Source: Candidatus Aminicenantes bacterium UBA647 (GTDB taxonomy: Bacteria > Acidobacteriota > Aminicenantia > UBA2199). From it: 33,974 nucleotides of DNA. Shown piece after piece: positions 1 through 8,337 of the stretch. Made by a program: the position numbers and the translations under genes. Within the stretch, counting starts at the first letter, position 1; each line of letters starts with the position of its first letter. Location of the stretch: assembly GCA_002299555.1 (NCBI GenBank), contig DBOL01000054.1, positions 1 through 33,974 on the forward strand. Direction: 5' to 3'. The notes beneath the pieces were generated by a model. It was not told the DNA's origin. It worked only from the letters and a program-made list of their open reading frames with translations, and searched no databases.

Positions 1-1
1 A

Positions 2-451
2 GATGATTCAAAAAAAATCTCATCAAAAAAAAGGGAAATACTTGCAGATGATATTTATGAAAATGCTGATGCTTTTTCAATTGGATGGTGTTGGAATGAA
101 AGTATAGATGAAATGAACATCCTAAATGCAACAAAAACCTCAATGAAACAGGCTTTAATGAATTTGCAAATAGAACCTGACTATGTTTTAATTGACGGGA
201 TGAATCCCGATTTCATATATATGGATGGGGAGGGAATAATTAAAGGTGATTCAAAGAGCATTTCGATTGCTGCAGCGTCGATTATTGCCAAAGTATTCAG
301 GGATGGTTTAATGAGACAATTTTCTGAATATTTTACAGAATATGGTTTAGAAAGAAATAATGGATATCCTACAAGAGAACACATATTATCATTAAATACT
401 TCAGGTATTTCAACTTATCACAGGAAAACTTTTAAAATTAAAAATGGCTGA
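2..451 (+). CDS. rnhB: Ribonuclease HII, C-terminal part (gene begins before the window)
   Basis: The enzyme cleaves the RNA strand of RNA/DNA hybrids and removes misincorporated ribonucleotides in the cytoplasm. The frame is open from base 2 and enters at the family motif DSKKISSKKRE (DSKKLS in most members). It continues through the YVLIDG block, which holds the third catalytic acidic residue, and through SIAAASIIAKVFRDGLM, which holds the fourth. The first two catalytic residues (the D and E of GxDEAGRG) lie outside the window. An internal ATG at 113 is not the start, because conserved sequence lies upstream of it. The last 8 bases overlap the start of the next gene, so the two are probably co-transcribed and translationally coupled. 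The assignment is confident; only the N-terminus is unseen. Confidence 0.93.
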   Translation, partial: DDSKKISSKKREILADDIYENADAFSIGWCWNESIDEMNILNATKTSMKQALMNLQIEPDYVLIDGMNPDFIYMDGEGIIKGDSKSISIAAASIIAKVFRDGLMRQFSEYFTEYGLERNNGYPTREHILSLNTSGISTYHRKTFKIKNG

Positions 452-3400
452 AAAGAGAATTTTATTACTTAAGAAAGCTAACAAGTATTTTAAACAACAG
501 AAATTTGAACCTGCTATTAAAGAGTATAAGAAAGTTCTCAATATAAAACCTGATGATCTTGAGGTAAGAAGGATCATCGGAGACATAGAATTAAAATCCA
601 AAAATATTAAAGGCGCTATCGAACAATTTGAGTGGATGGCCGATTACTACCTCAAAGAGGGGTTTTTTACAAAAGCAATTGCTATGTATAAAAGGATCTC
701 GCGTATAGATCCTAAATATGATAAAGCTTCTTTCAGGCTTGCGGAGTTGTATACCAGACAGGGATTAATTATTGAGGCCAAACAGATTTATCTTGAAATG
801 GCTGAAGAGTTCAAACGGAATAGTAATCAAAGAAGAGCCCTTGATATGTATAAGAAGATCCTTGAATTTGACCGGAATAATATTAAGATGCGGTTATTAT
901 TAGCTGAAAATTACCTCCGAGAAAAACTTCTTGATCAGGCCGTAAATGAATATTTGATCGCATTTGATATTCTTCTGAATAAGAAGGATTATGCCCAGGT
1001 TGAAGCACTTGCCGAGGATGTCATAACAAAAGTAAAAAATATAAAACTTATTGAGAAACTGGTTTACGCATATAAGGTCCAGGAAAAGGATGAAGAAGCA
1101 ATAACGTTGTTAAAAGGTCTTGGATCTGACCTTTTTAAAAGCAAAAATCTACTGAAAATGCTGGGAGAACTTTACTTCAAAAAAGATATGATCGATGACG
1201 CTGAATCTATATTTAAAAAGATCACCGAAATTGACCCTACAGAATCTGAAGTTTTGCTCAAATTAGGAAAAGTTTACCTGCATAGAGAGGAATTTGATAA
1301 GACTTTCGACCTGTTCCTCCCTATAATTGACACTTATCTTAAAGATGGAAGGGTAGAGGATGCAACGGCAATGCTAAGATTGATAATTGCATCAAATAAT
1401 CTCTATTTTCCGGCATTAAAAAAACTTGCATCAATTTTTAGAGAAACCGGGAAAAAGACCAATCTTATCGCTTTGAATGAATCACTTATCCCGCTTTTTG
1501 AAGCAAATTCAATGCATTCAGAGTTGCAGGATGTTCTTACAGAACTTGTACGTATTTCCGATACTCCTATAAATTATGAAGAAAAACTGGCTTCATTGAA
1601 TCTTGTAAAACAGAAAGATTCAATGAGTGATGAAATTGTAGAATCGGCTGAAGATGATAGAGAGACTGAAATTGTCAGTCAGGGGCTAAGAGTTGCTGAG
1701 GAATCGGTGAAGCTCTATGAGTTTGATAATGCCCTGGAAACTTTAAGAAAGATAAAGAATGAATATCCGAATAATAATGAGGTAAATCTAAAATTATACG
1801 ATGTATATAAAAAGAACAAAGAGATTTCAGCTGCAATATTAGTTGGAAAAGAGTTGCTAACCCAGTTGAAATCTGATGGGGATGAGGAACAATATCTCGA
1901 TATATTAAATGATCTTGCCAATCTTGCACCGGAAGATGAAAAAATAGTTGAACTTAGCGGAGAGGAAAGGACCAATATTGATATAAATTTTGACCAATCA
2001 GAAATTGAAGATCAGATCAATGATATAGAAAACAGCGGAATGCAGGAAATTGACCTGGAATCTAAACCATCCATTGATGAGAGTAGTATTCTGATTTTAT
2101 CTGAAGAAGATAGTATTGTAGAACCGACAGATAAAGGGAGTAGTGATCGTTTTGCAAGTATCTCAGGTTATCTTTCCGAGATAGATTTCTATATAAATGA
2201 TGGTTATTACAGTGATGCTGAAAAACTTACCGAGGAATTACTTGAAAAGTATCCGGAGAGTGAAGAGATAAAGCAAAGAATTCAGAAACTACAAAAAGTA
2301 AAAGCTGACAGGATAGAAAAGATGACATCTCCTCACTCTCCTGTATCAGGCCCGGAAGATTCGGATCCTAAGGTTGATCAGGAAGATGATCTTAAAATAG
2401 AATTTACAAATCAACCGCTGCAGATCGAGAGCGATGAAAGTTCATTAAATGACCATCCAAACTCCTCTACCTTCAAAGAAGATTCCAATTATCAGATAGA
2501 AATGGACAGCAGTAAAACTAATACTGATGAATTTGAGAGAGAAAAGGCAGATCCGAAGATATTATTGGACAATCCAATAAGCAATGATCCGTCAATTTTC
2601 GGGGAAGAAGATAAGGTGTTGAAATTGCCGGATCCTGAACCTGGATTACCTGAACTCATCAATTCAGAAATTGATCCCAAAGATGTTACTGAATCTGCTT
2701 TTGAGATTGACCTGGACAGTATTTCGGTTCAGGAAGAAGACGATCAGGATGTGATTGATTTTTCAGAGATCAGTAATAAACAATACGAAATAGAGGTTGA
2801 AGAACCGTTAGATCTTAGTGAAATTGAAATTGACAAGATTGATGAAGACCTGATAATTCAGTCACCTGACATTAAGAAAGATGAAAATTTCGTGGATGAG
2901 AATTTGTCATCTTCCGGAGTTTTGCTCAGTCTTGATAATGCTTTCGAAGAAGATGTTGACCTTGCTGACAGCAAACCTTTTGAAGAATTGAGTAGTGTGG
3001 ATATCGAGCTTGAAAGTGAAGAGGATTTACTTAAAGAGGAAGTTACCTTTCCGAATGTAGCATATTTTGTTGAGAATGAAAATGTTGTCTCTGAAGAACG
3101 AAGTGCAATTGAATACTGGATGAAGGAATTGGAGAAACAGAGGACATCCACAGTTGAAAAGAATATGATGGAAATTTTTGAAGAGTTTAAAAAAGGTGTG
3201 GATGAGAAGATCGGTGAGGAAGATTTTGATACCAGATATAATCTTGGAATTGCATATAAAGAGATGGGGCTTCTTGAGGAAGCCATTCATGAATTCCTTA
3301 TTTCTTCAAAAAATCCTATTAAGTTTTTTGATTCAGCCGGATTATTAGGTATGTGTTTTCGCGAAAAAGGCCTTATGGACGATGCTATCACCTGGTTTAA

Positions 3401-3578
3401 AAAGGCCTTAGATGAGAAAGGGCGTAAAGCTGATGAGTATCTTGCAGTAAAATATGAACTTGTAGTTACATATAAGATCAAGGATAATTATAAGGCAGCA
3501 ATTGAAATTGCTGAAGAAATATCAAAAATAAATCCGAATTACCGAGATATTTCTGAATTGAAAAGAGCATTAAATTAA
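444..3578 (+). CDS. Large tetratricopeptide-repeat protein with acidic disordered core
   Basis: A 1044-residue protein with no signal peptide or membrane segment, so probably cytoplasmic. Residues 1 to about 395 are TPR-like helical repeats, including KKANKYFKQQKFEPAIKEYK and AKQIYLEMAEEF. Two more repeat-like blocks lie near 410-500 and 575-625. The stretch from about 500 to 900 is rich in Asp, Glu and Ser and looks disordered. A final TPR block occupies about 905-1044 (DTRYNLGIAYKEMGLLEEAI). TPRs are protein-binding scaffolds; the partner is unknown. The start overlaps rnhB by 8 bases and has no clear Shine-Dalgarno site, consistent with coupling. The length and acidic middle are unusual for a simple TPR protein. 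No enzymatic domain is visible. Confidence 0.85.
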   Translation: MAEKRILLLKKANKYFKQQKFEPAIKEYKKVLNIKPDDLEVRRIIGDIELKSKNIKGAIEQFEWMADYYLKEGFFTKAIAMYKRISRIDPKYDKASFRLAELYTRQGLIIEAKQIYLEMAEEFKRNSNQRRALDMYKKILEFDRNNIKMRLLLAENYLREKLLDQAVNEYLIAFDILLNKKDYAQVEALAEDVITKVKNIKLIEKLVYAYKVQEKDEEAITLLKGLGSDLFKSKNLLKMLGELYFKKDMIDDAESIFKKITEIDPTESEVLLKLGKVYLHREEFDKTFDLFLPIIDTYLKDGRVEDATAMLRLIIASNNLYFPALKKLASIFRETGKKTNLIALNESLIPLFEANSMHSELQDVLTELVRISDTPINYEEKLASLNLVKQKDSMSDEIVESAEDDRETEIVSQGLRVAEESVKLYEFDNALETLRKIKNEYPNNNEVNLKLYDVYKKNKEISAAILVGKELLTQLKSDGDEEQYLDILNDLANLAPEDEKIVELSGEERTNIDINFDQSEIEDQINDIENSGMQEIDLESKPSIDESSILILSEEDSIVEPTDKGSSDRFASISGYLSEIDFYINDGYYSDAEKLTEELLEKYPESEEIKQRIQKLQKVKADRIEKMTSPHSPVSGPEDSDPKVDQEDDLKIEFTNQPLQIESDESSLNDHPNSSTFKEDSNYQIEMDSSKTNTDEFEREKADPKILLDNPISNDPSIFGEEDKVLKLPDPEPGLPELINSEIDPKDVTESAFEIDLDSISVQEEDDQDVIDFSEISNKQYEIEVEEPLDLSEIEIDKIDEDLIIQSPDIKKDENFVDENLSSSGVLLSLDNAFEEDVDLADSKPFEELSSVDIELESEEDLLKEEVTFPNVAYFVENENVVSEERSAIEYWMKELEKQRTSTVEKNMMEIFEEFKKGVDEKIGEEDFDTRYNLGIAYKEMGLLEEAIHEFLISSKNPIKFFDSAGLLGMCFREKGLMDDAITWFKKALDEKGRKADEYLAVKYELVVTYKIKDNYKAAIEIAEEISKINPNYRDISELKRALN

Positions 3579-3749
3579 TCTAATATTTTTTCGATCATAA
3601 ATTCCTAAGTATTTAAATAAAAAAAATCAAACGATCTTTTCAAATCAAAATTTTTGACTATCAACCTGCGAACATGTGAAAAATATATAATATATTGAAA
3701 TAAGGACAAGAATGTATTATTATAGATTATTGAAACGGAGTGAAAGCAA

Positions 3750-4655
3750 ATGGAAAACTATAATATTATAGGAATGTCAAAGGCTATATGCAGTTTAAAA
3801 AATCAGATCTCTAAAGTTTCTAAAGTTGACTATTCACTGCTGATATCAGGCGAGAGCGGCAGTGGGAAGGAACTTGTTGCAAGGTCAGTTCATTGTCTGG
3901 GAAATAGGTCGGGGAAACCATTTATTCCGGTTAATTCGGCATCAATCCCTGTTAATCTTCTTGAATCCGAATTATTCGGTTATGTTAAAGGTGCATTTAC
4001 CGATGCAGGATTTGATAGAAAGGGATTGATCGAAGAGGCTGACGGAGGAACTCTTTTCCTGGATGAGATAGGAGAACTTCCAATTGAACTTCAATCAAAG
4101 ATCTTAAGAGTTATACAAGAGCGAGAATTAAAAAGGGTAGGCGAGAATCGTTATCGTAAGATTGATATTAGACTAATTAGTGCAACAAACAGGGATCTTG
4201 AGCAAATGATCAGGTCGGGTCGCTTTAGAGAGGATCTTTATTACAGGATTCAGGAGCTTATAATTAATGTTCCACCTTTGAAAGATCGGATCGAAGATAT
4301 ACCAATACTAATTGAATTTTTTGTCCGGAAACATAAATTTTCATTTAACGAGAATTATCTGAAAGAGATCAGCAATTATTGCATTCAGAAAGATTGGAAA
4401 GGGAATGTCAGGGAATTAGAATCATTTATGAAAAGAGCTTTTACTTATTATCCGGAGAAAATACATTTAAAATCAGAAAAAAAATCACATGAAAATGGGC
4501 TCATTGTTTTGAGACAACGATTCGAGTATTGCCTTATTAAAAAAGTATTGACAAGAAATGGATGGAATAAAACCAAGAGCGCTATAGACCTGAAAATAAG
4601 TAGAGCTTATCTGTTTACACTTATAAAAAAACATCAGATTGCTGACAATAATTGA
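3750..4655 (+). CDS. Sigma-54-type AAA+ transcriptional activator without sensory domain
   Basis: A 301-residue bacterial enhancer-binding protein made of only the AAA+ and DNA-binding parts. Walker A is GESGSGKE, the sigma-54 contact loop reads GAFTDA instead of the usual GAFTGA, Walker B is GGTLFLDEIGE, sensor I is ISATNRDLE, and sensor II lies in WKGNVRELE. A Fis-type helix-turn-helix ends the protein (NGWNKTKSAIDLKISRAYLF). No receiver, GAF, PAS or FHA domain precedes the AAA+ domain, so control must be in trans or by expression, as with PspF. A GGAG at 3737-3740 lies 9 nt before the ATG. The 171-base gap upstream holds an AT-rich TATAAT at 3686-3691 without a well-spaced -35. The caspase-like gene follows after 54 bases on the same strand, making it a candidate co-transcribed partner. 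Confidence 0.88.
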   Translation: MENYNIIGMSKAICSLKNQISKVSKVDYSLLISGESGSGKELVARSVHCLGNRSGKPFIPVNSASIPVNLLESELFGYVKGAFTDAGFDRKGLIEEADGGTLFLDEIGELPIELQSKILRVIQERELKRVGENRYRKIDIRLISATNRDLEQMIRSGRFREDLYYRIQELIINVPPLKDRIEDIPILIEFFVRKHKFSFNENYLKEISNYCIQKDWKGNVRELESFMKRAFTYYPEKIHLKSEKKSHENGLIVLRQRFEYCLIKKVLTRNGWNKTKSAIDLKISRAYLFTLIKKHQIADNN

Positions 4656-4709
4656 AGAGTGAAATATTGTTAAAATTGTGTTAATATTTTCTGTATACAG
4701 AGGAGATTT

Positions 4710-6278
4710 ATGAAAAAAGCATCATTAATTCTTACAATCTTTATCATCTTTAGTTTTACTATGGTTGCAATTGATAATTCAGGAACGCGAGAAAAAAGAA
4801 TTGCACTTGTTATTGGTAATGCATCGTATAAAGGGTATCCCCTCAAGAACACAGTAAATGATGCTGTAGATATAGGAGATGCATTAAGGAGTCGTGGATT
4901 TGAGGTGATCTCAAGTACCGATTCAGATTACAGGGAAATGTGGGCTGCCATCAGAGAGTTCGGGCAAAAACTTAAAAACTCTGATATTGGTTTATTTTAC
5001 TATTCAGGGCATGGAATCCAGGTGGATGGAACAAATTATCTGATCCCTGTTAAATCAGGAATCATGAGTGAAGATGAGACAAGATTTAAAGCAGTCGATG
5101 CCGCATTGGTACTTGAGAAAATGAGAACAGCTGGTAATTCTATGAATATAATCATACTGGATGCCTGCAGAGTAAATCCTTACAAGAAAGAGAGGGGAGG
5201 ATTTGGAGGGCTTGCAAAAATGGATGCTCCTTCAGGAAGCATTATAATTTATTCAACCAGCCCTGGAAAAACAGCAAGCGATGGAATAGGGAGGAATGGT
5301 GTTTTCACAAAGCATTTTCTCAGATCTGTACTGAATGATGATCTGGAGATTGGAATGATGCTTCGTAAGATCAGAAAAAATATAATAAGTGAAACTGGAG
5401 GGAAACAGGTACCATGGGAATCGTCATCTTTAACAGGTGAATTTTACTTTGCGAGAGAATTTAATAAAGGTGAGTTTAAACCTCTGAAAAATGACATTTC
5501 AGGATCCATAAATATAGAGTTCAGTTCAATGACATTCTTTGAATCCGGTGCTGAGTATGAAGATGTTTCAAATAGAGATTATTCAAATGTCTTTGAAAAG
5601 CAAAAAAGTCGATATATTAATACCAAAATTAATTTTAGAAATAAACTTTTTAATGTGCGGGATTCAAAACTTGAGCTTGTACTTAAATTTTTTAAACCTG
5701 ACGGGACATACTGGAATTCTCTATCAAAAAGGATAAATGTATCTAAAGATCTGGATCATGCAACCTACGAAAGACTTGGATTCGGCTGGGGAGCTGCAGG
5801 GAACTGGGTCCCCGGAAAGTACAAAGTGCAGGTTTTTATGGATGGGACCTATGTTGCTCAGTCCGGATTTGAAGTTGTCAATAGTTCTCTTTCCGCAAAA
5901 AGAATGGGATACGAGTATAAAGATGTAAGATTCTTTGAGTCCCACTCTAAATTTTCCGGTGAAATTGAAGTCGAATATAATACAAGATTCCGTAGATCGG
6001 ATACGAGGGTTATTTACCCATACATTCTTTTTAAGAACAGGCTTTTCAATATAAAAGATCAAAAGATAAAGATCAGGATAGTTATTTATAAACCCGATGG
6101 AAGCAAATGGGGAAATGTTGAGAAAGATATATCAGTTTCCAAAGATCTTGATCTTGCTTCATATGACAGAGCAGGCTGGGGATGGGATAAAACCGGGAAC
6201 TGGGGGATAGGACGTTACAGGGTCTCATTATTTTTTGATGAAAAGTTGGTAGGTAATTCTGAGTTCGAGATATATTAA
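4710..6278 (+). CDS. Exported caspase-like (peptidase C14) protein with duplicated C-terminal domain
   Basis: A 522-residue protein. Residues 1-20 form a signal peptide (KK followed by a hydrophobic stretch), so it is exported. Residues 30-250 are a caspase-like domain: RIALVIGNASY, then YYSGHG with the catalytic His at 101, and DACRVNP with the catalytic Cys at 153. Residues about 274-390 and 406-522 are two copies of one module. Both carry the pattern LFN(V/I)(R/K)D, KPDG, VSKDLD, GW...GNW and a beta-rich end, and the second copy runs to the C-terminus. I do not recognise a named family for the module. GAGGAG precedes the ATG with good spacing. The gene ends tail-to-tail with lnt, sharing 4 bases. 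Metacaspase-like proteases usually cut after Arg or Lys; the specificity here is unknown. Confidence 0.85.
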   Translation: MKKASLILTIFIIFSFTMVAIDNSGTREKRIALVIGNASYKGYPLKNTVNDAVDIGDALRSRGFEVISSTDSDYREMWAAIREFGQKLKNSDIGLFYYSGHGIQVDGTNYLIPVKSGIMSEDETRFKAVDAALVLEKMRTAGNSMNIIILDACRVNPYKKERGGFGGLAKMDAPSGSIIIYSTSPGKTASDGIGRNGVFTKHFLRSVLNDDLEIGMMLRKIRKNIISETGGKQVPWESSSLTGEFYFAREFNKGEFKPLKNDISGSINIEFSSMTFFESGAEYEDVSNRDYSNVFEKQKSRYINTKINFRNKLFNVRDSKLELVLKFFKPDGTYWNSLSKRINVSKDLDHATYERLGFGWGAAGNWVPGKYKVQVFMDGTYVAQSGFEVVNSSLSAKRMGYEYKDVRFFESHSKFSGEIEVEYNTRFRRSDTRVIYPYILFKNRLFNIKDQKIKIRIVIYKPDGSKWGNVEKDISVSKDLDLASYDRAGWGWDKTGNWGIGRYRVSLFFDEKLVGNSEFEIY

Positions 6279-7777
6279 TCTTTTTTTCTGAAAAAATTCA
6301 GAAGAAATATCAATGTTATGATGATCATAACATAAGGAAATAAGTACCCGATCCTGGTAAAAAATGTCAGGTTATCTCTAAAATAAAAATCGGCAGTGAA
6401 TGATCGTTCTACATTAAGAGGAATACTTTCAACTATTTCCCCTCTCGGATCTATTACAGCAGAAATGCCGTTGGATGTGGATCTGAGAATATATCTTCTG
6501 TTCTCAATCGATCGGAAAATAGACATCGAAAGAAGGTGATAAGGAGCTGCTGTTGTTCCATACCAGGAATCATTTGAGATAAGGACAATAGCTTCACCTC
6601 CAAGTTGGATAAAATTTCTTACAATCTCAGGATAGATGATCTCATAGCAGATTGGAGTCGAAATTTTTCTCCCTGACAGATTCAGGTTATGTATTTTTTC
6701 TCCAGGAGTAAAATCTGATATCTCATCAGTGATCTTGTCTATGAAGAAGAGCAGTTCTTTAAAGGGAATATATTCTCCGAAAGGGACAAGTCTTACCTTA
6801 TCATATTTTTCAAATCCATCTTTCTTGAAGAGCATAATTGAGTTGTACATTTCATCAGAGTTCTTGTAATCAGTGAATCCTCCAAACAAGGGAATATGTT
6901 CTTTTACAAAATCGCTGAATCTATTATAGACATATTTGTTTTGAAGAGGTGCAAGGCCTATAGAATATTCCGGCCATATCACAAAATCCGCTCCCTCATT
7001 TTTTAGTTTGATACTCTCCTCAAAAAGACCGTTAAGTGTAGCTCTTTTCCATTTTTTGTGACCGGAATAATTCTGTCCTGTGTTAGGTTGTATTATACCG
7101 ACTCTGGTTTTTTGGAGGCTTTTTTCTAATGAAATATCCTTTTCATAGAGGAAATACCCGGATAAATATACTGAGAATATGACCAGAACAAATGAAATTA
7201 TATACTTCTTATTCCTGTTCTTCAGGAACAGGTATAAGGCAATGTTGAGAGATATGATCAAGAATGAGATAAGGTGGATACCCCCAAGCTCTGTCAATTG
7301 AATGAAGTATTTGTTTTCGTATTGTGAATAGCCTGCGAATTCCCAGGGAAATCCTCCGAAAAGTTTCTCCAGAATAAGATCTTTAGCTATCCATGTGGAA
7401 GGGATAAGAAATAATGCTGATATATCCGATCTTATGATCTTATTGATTATCATGCCGGATAATCCATAGAATAGAGATATGTACGAGGAGAGCACCAATA
7501 ATCCAAAAATGCCGATGAAACGGTTCATCCCTCCGTAATATATCATTACATTAGGAATCCAATATAGAATTATCAAATGTGAAAAGAACGAGAACAGGAA
7601 GAATATCTTAAAATGGGAAATAGAATTTTCTCTATTCATAACGAATAACAGGGGGATCAAAAATATAAATGCAAAAAATCCGAGATTAAATTTCGGGAAT
7701 GAGAGTGAATAGATAAGCGAAGAGAGGAATATCAGTGAAACATTTTCTATTTTTAGTTTAATTTTACTGTTTGAAAT
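6275..7777 (-). CDS. lnt: Apolipoprotein N-acyltransferase
   Basis: This inner-membrane enzyme transfers the third acyl chain onto the N-terminal cysteine of lipoproteins. The hydrophobic N-terminal half spans the membrane several times, followed by a nitrilase-type domain with the Glu/Lys/Cys triad in VIWPEYS, KVRLVPFGEY and STPICYE. A C-terminal membrane helix ends before the last lysines. The first standard start codon is TTG at 7660, but the frame stays open upstream. It encodes the expected first membrane segment there (SLIYSLSFPKFNLGFF, as in the LSFPPF region of Lnt proteins). The only upstream candidates are non-canonical. ATT at 7777 has a GGAG 8 nt before it and is chosen here; CTG at 7735 has no ribosome site. 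It is the last gene of the nfeD operon and overlaps the SPOR gene by about 25 bases. Confidence 0.85.
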   Translation of the reverse strand: MSNSKIKLKIENVSLIFLSSLIYSLSFPKFNLGFFAFIFLIPLLFVMNRENSISHFKIFFLFSFFSHLIILYWIPNVMIYYGGMNRFIGIFGLLVLSSYISLFYGLSGMIINKIIRSDISALFLIPSTWIAKDLILEKLFGGFPWEFAGYSQYENKYFIQLTELGGIHLISFLIISLNIALYLFLKNRNKKYIISFVLVIFSVYLSGYFLYEKDISLEKSLQKTRVGIIQPNTGQNYSGHKKWKRATLNGLFEESIKLKNEGADFVIWPEYSIGLAPLQNKYVYNRFSDFVKEHIPLFGGFTDYKNSDEMYNSIMLFKKDGFEKYDKVRLVPFGEYIPFKELLFFIDKITDEISDFTPGEKIHNLNLSGRKISTPICYEIIYPEIVRNFIQLGGEAIVLISNDSWYGTTAAPYHLLSMSIFRSIENRRYILRSTSNGISAVIDPRGEIVESIPLNVERSFTADFYFRDNLTFFTRIGYLFPYVMIIITLIFLLNFFRKKD

Positions 7778-8337
7778 TTCTTTTTCTCCATCTTTTCGAG
7801 TTTTGATTTCTCTTTATTTGCCGAGCTACGAGTCTCAAAATTTCCTACTTTTACTCTGAACCATAGAATTTCACCTGATTGAAATTGGCTTATATCTGTC
7901 TGGTATCCCATCATTGAAAACTTTTTGGCGTAAGTCTTTGCCAGCAGGTGACTTTTGAAAGATCCAACCTGAATTGAATAATAGTTATGTCTCGAATTGG
8001 ATTCAGGGATCCTTTTTGCTTTCATTTTTTTTATTCTCTTTTCAGGTTTTATTTTTTTGTTTGATTTATCAAACAATCCCTGCTCTTTCTTTATATCCGG
8101 TTCTTCTATATTAGTTTCTTCAGCATATTCGTCACTATTATCATCCAGTCTGATCTCATCAGATTTAATGGAAGCCGTTGAGATATCCCGGAAAGGTTTA
8201 CTGCGCATATTCTCATTCTTCCCGGCATTGAATCCGATATAGAATAGGAAGATGCCGATCATGATCACAGCGACAAGAAGAATTATCACATGGGTGAACG
8301 TAACTTTAATTTCCAGGTAGGATTTATTGTCAGTCAT
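7753..8337 (-). CDS. Membrane-anchored SPOR-domain protein
   Basis: A 194-residue bitopic protein. A short cytoplasmic N-terminus is followed by one membrane helix at about residues 14-35 (THVIILLVAVIMIGIFLFYI), then a charged, Lys- and Glu-rich linker of about 75 residues. The C-terminal SPOR domain starts near residue 117 (YYSIQVGSFKSHLLAKTYAK) and ends in LWFRVKVGNF and the last strand. SPOR domains bind glycan strands lacking stem peptides, mostly at the division septum, so a periplasmic cell-wall role is likely. The ATG overlaps the slipin stop by 4 bases (ATGA), showing translational coupling. It sits third in the nfeD-slipin-SPOR-lnt operon. It does not resemble FtsN beyond this general architecture. 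Confidence 0.88.
   Translation of the reverse strand: MTDNKSYLEIKVTFTHVIILLVAVIMIGIFLFYIGFNAGKNENMRSKPFRDISTASIKSDEIRLDDNSDEYAEETNIEEPDIKKEQGLFDKSNKKIKPEKRIKKMKAKRIPESNSRHNYYSIQVGSFKSHLLAKTYAKKFSMMGYQTDISQFQSGEILWFRVKVGNFETRSSANKEKSKLEKMEKKKFQTVKLN
7786..7789 (-). promoter_or_regulatory. Shine-Dalgarno site supporting an AUU start of lnt
   Basis: On the minus strand the bases read GGAG, and 8 nt later comes ATT at 7777-7775, in frame with lnt. The site lies inside the end of the SPOR gene. No ATG, GTG or TTG lies in frame between the upstream stop (7816-7814) and the TTG at 7660, although conserved Lnt sequence is encoded there. This spacing is what makes ATT the preferred start. Confidence 0.45.

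Noticed and set aside
2858..3286. Open frame of 142 codons on the minus strand inside the large TPR gene
   Set aside because: It is Ser/Phe-rich low-complexity translation opposite an Asp/Glu-rich coding segment, with no ribosome site and no domain; a shadow of the real gene.
4656..4709. Sigma-54 promoter before the caspase-like gene
   Set aside because: No GG-N10-GC pattern is present in the gap; only AT-rich sequence and a GAGGAG ribosome site are seen.
3750..6278. Caspase-based antiphage defence island
   Set aside because: The protease is exported, and no nucleic-acid sensor, pore-former, toxin or mobile-element hallmark lies around it.
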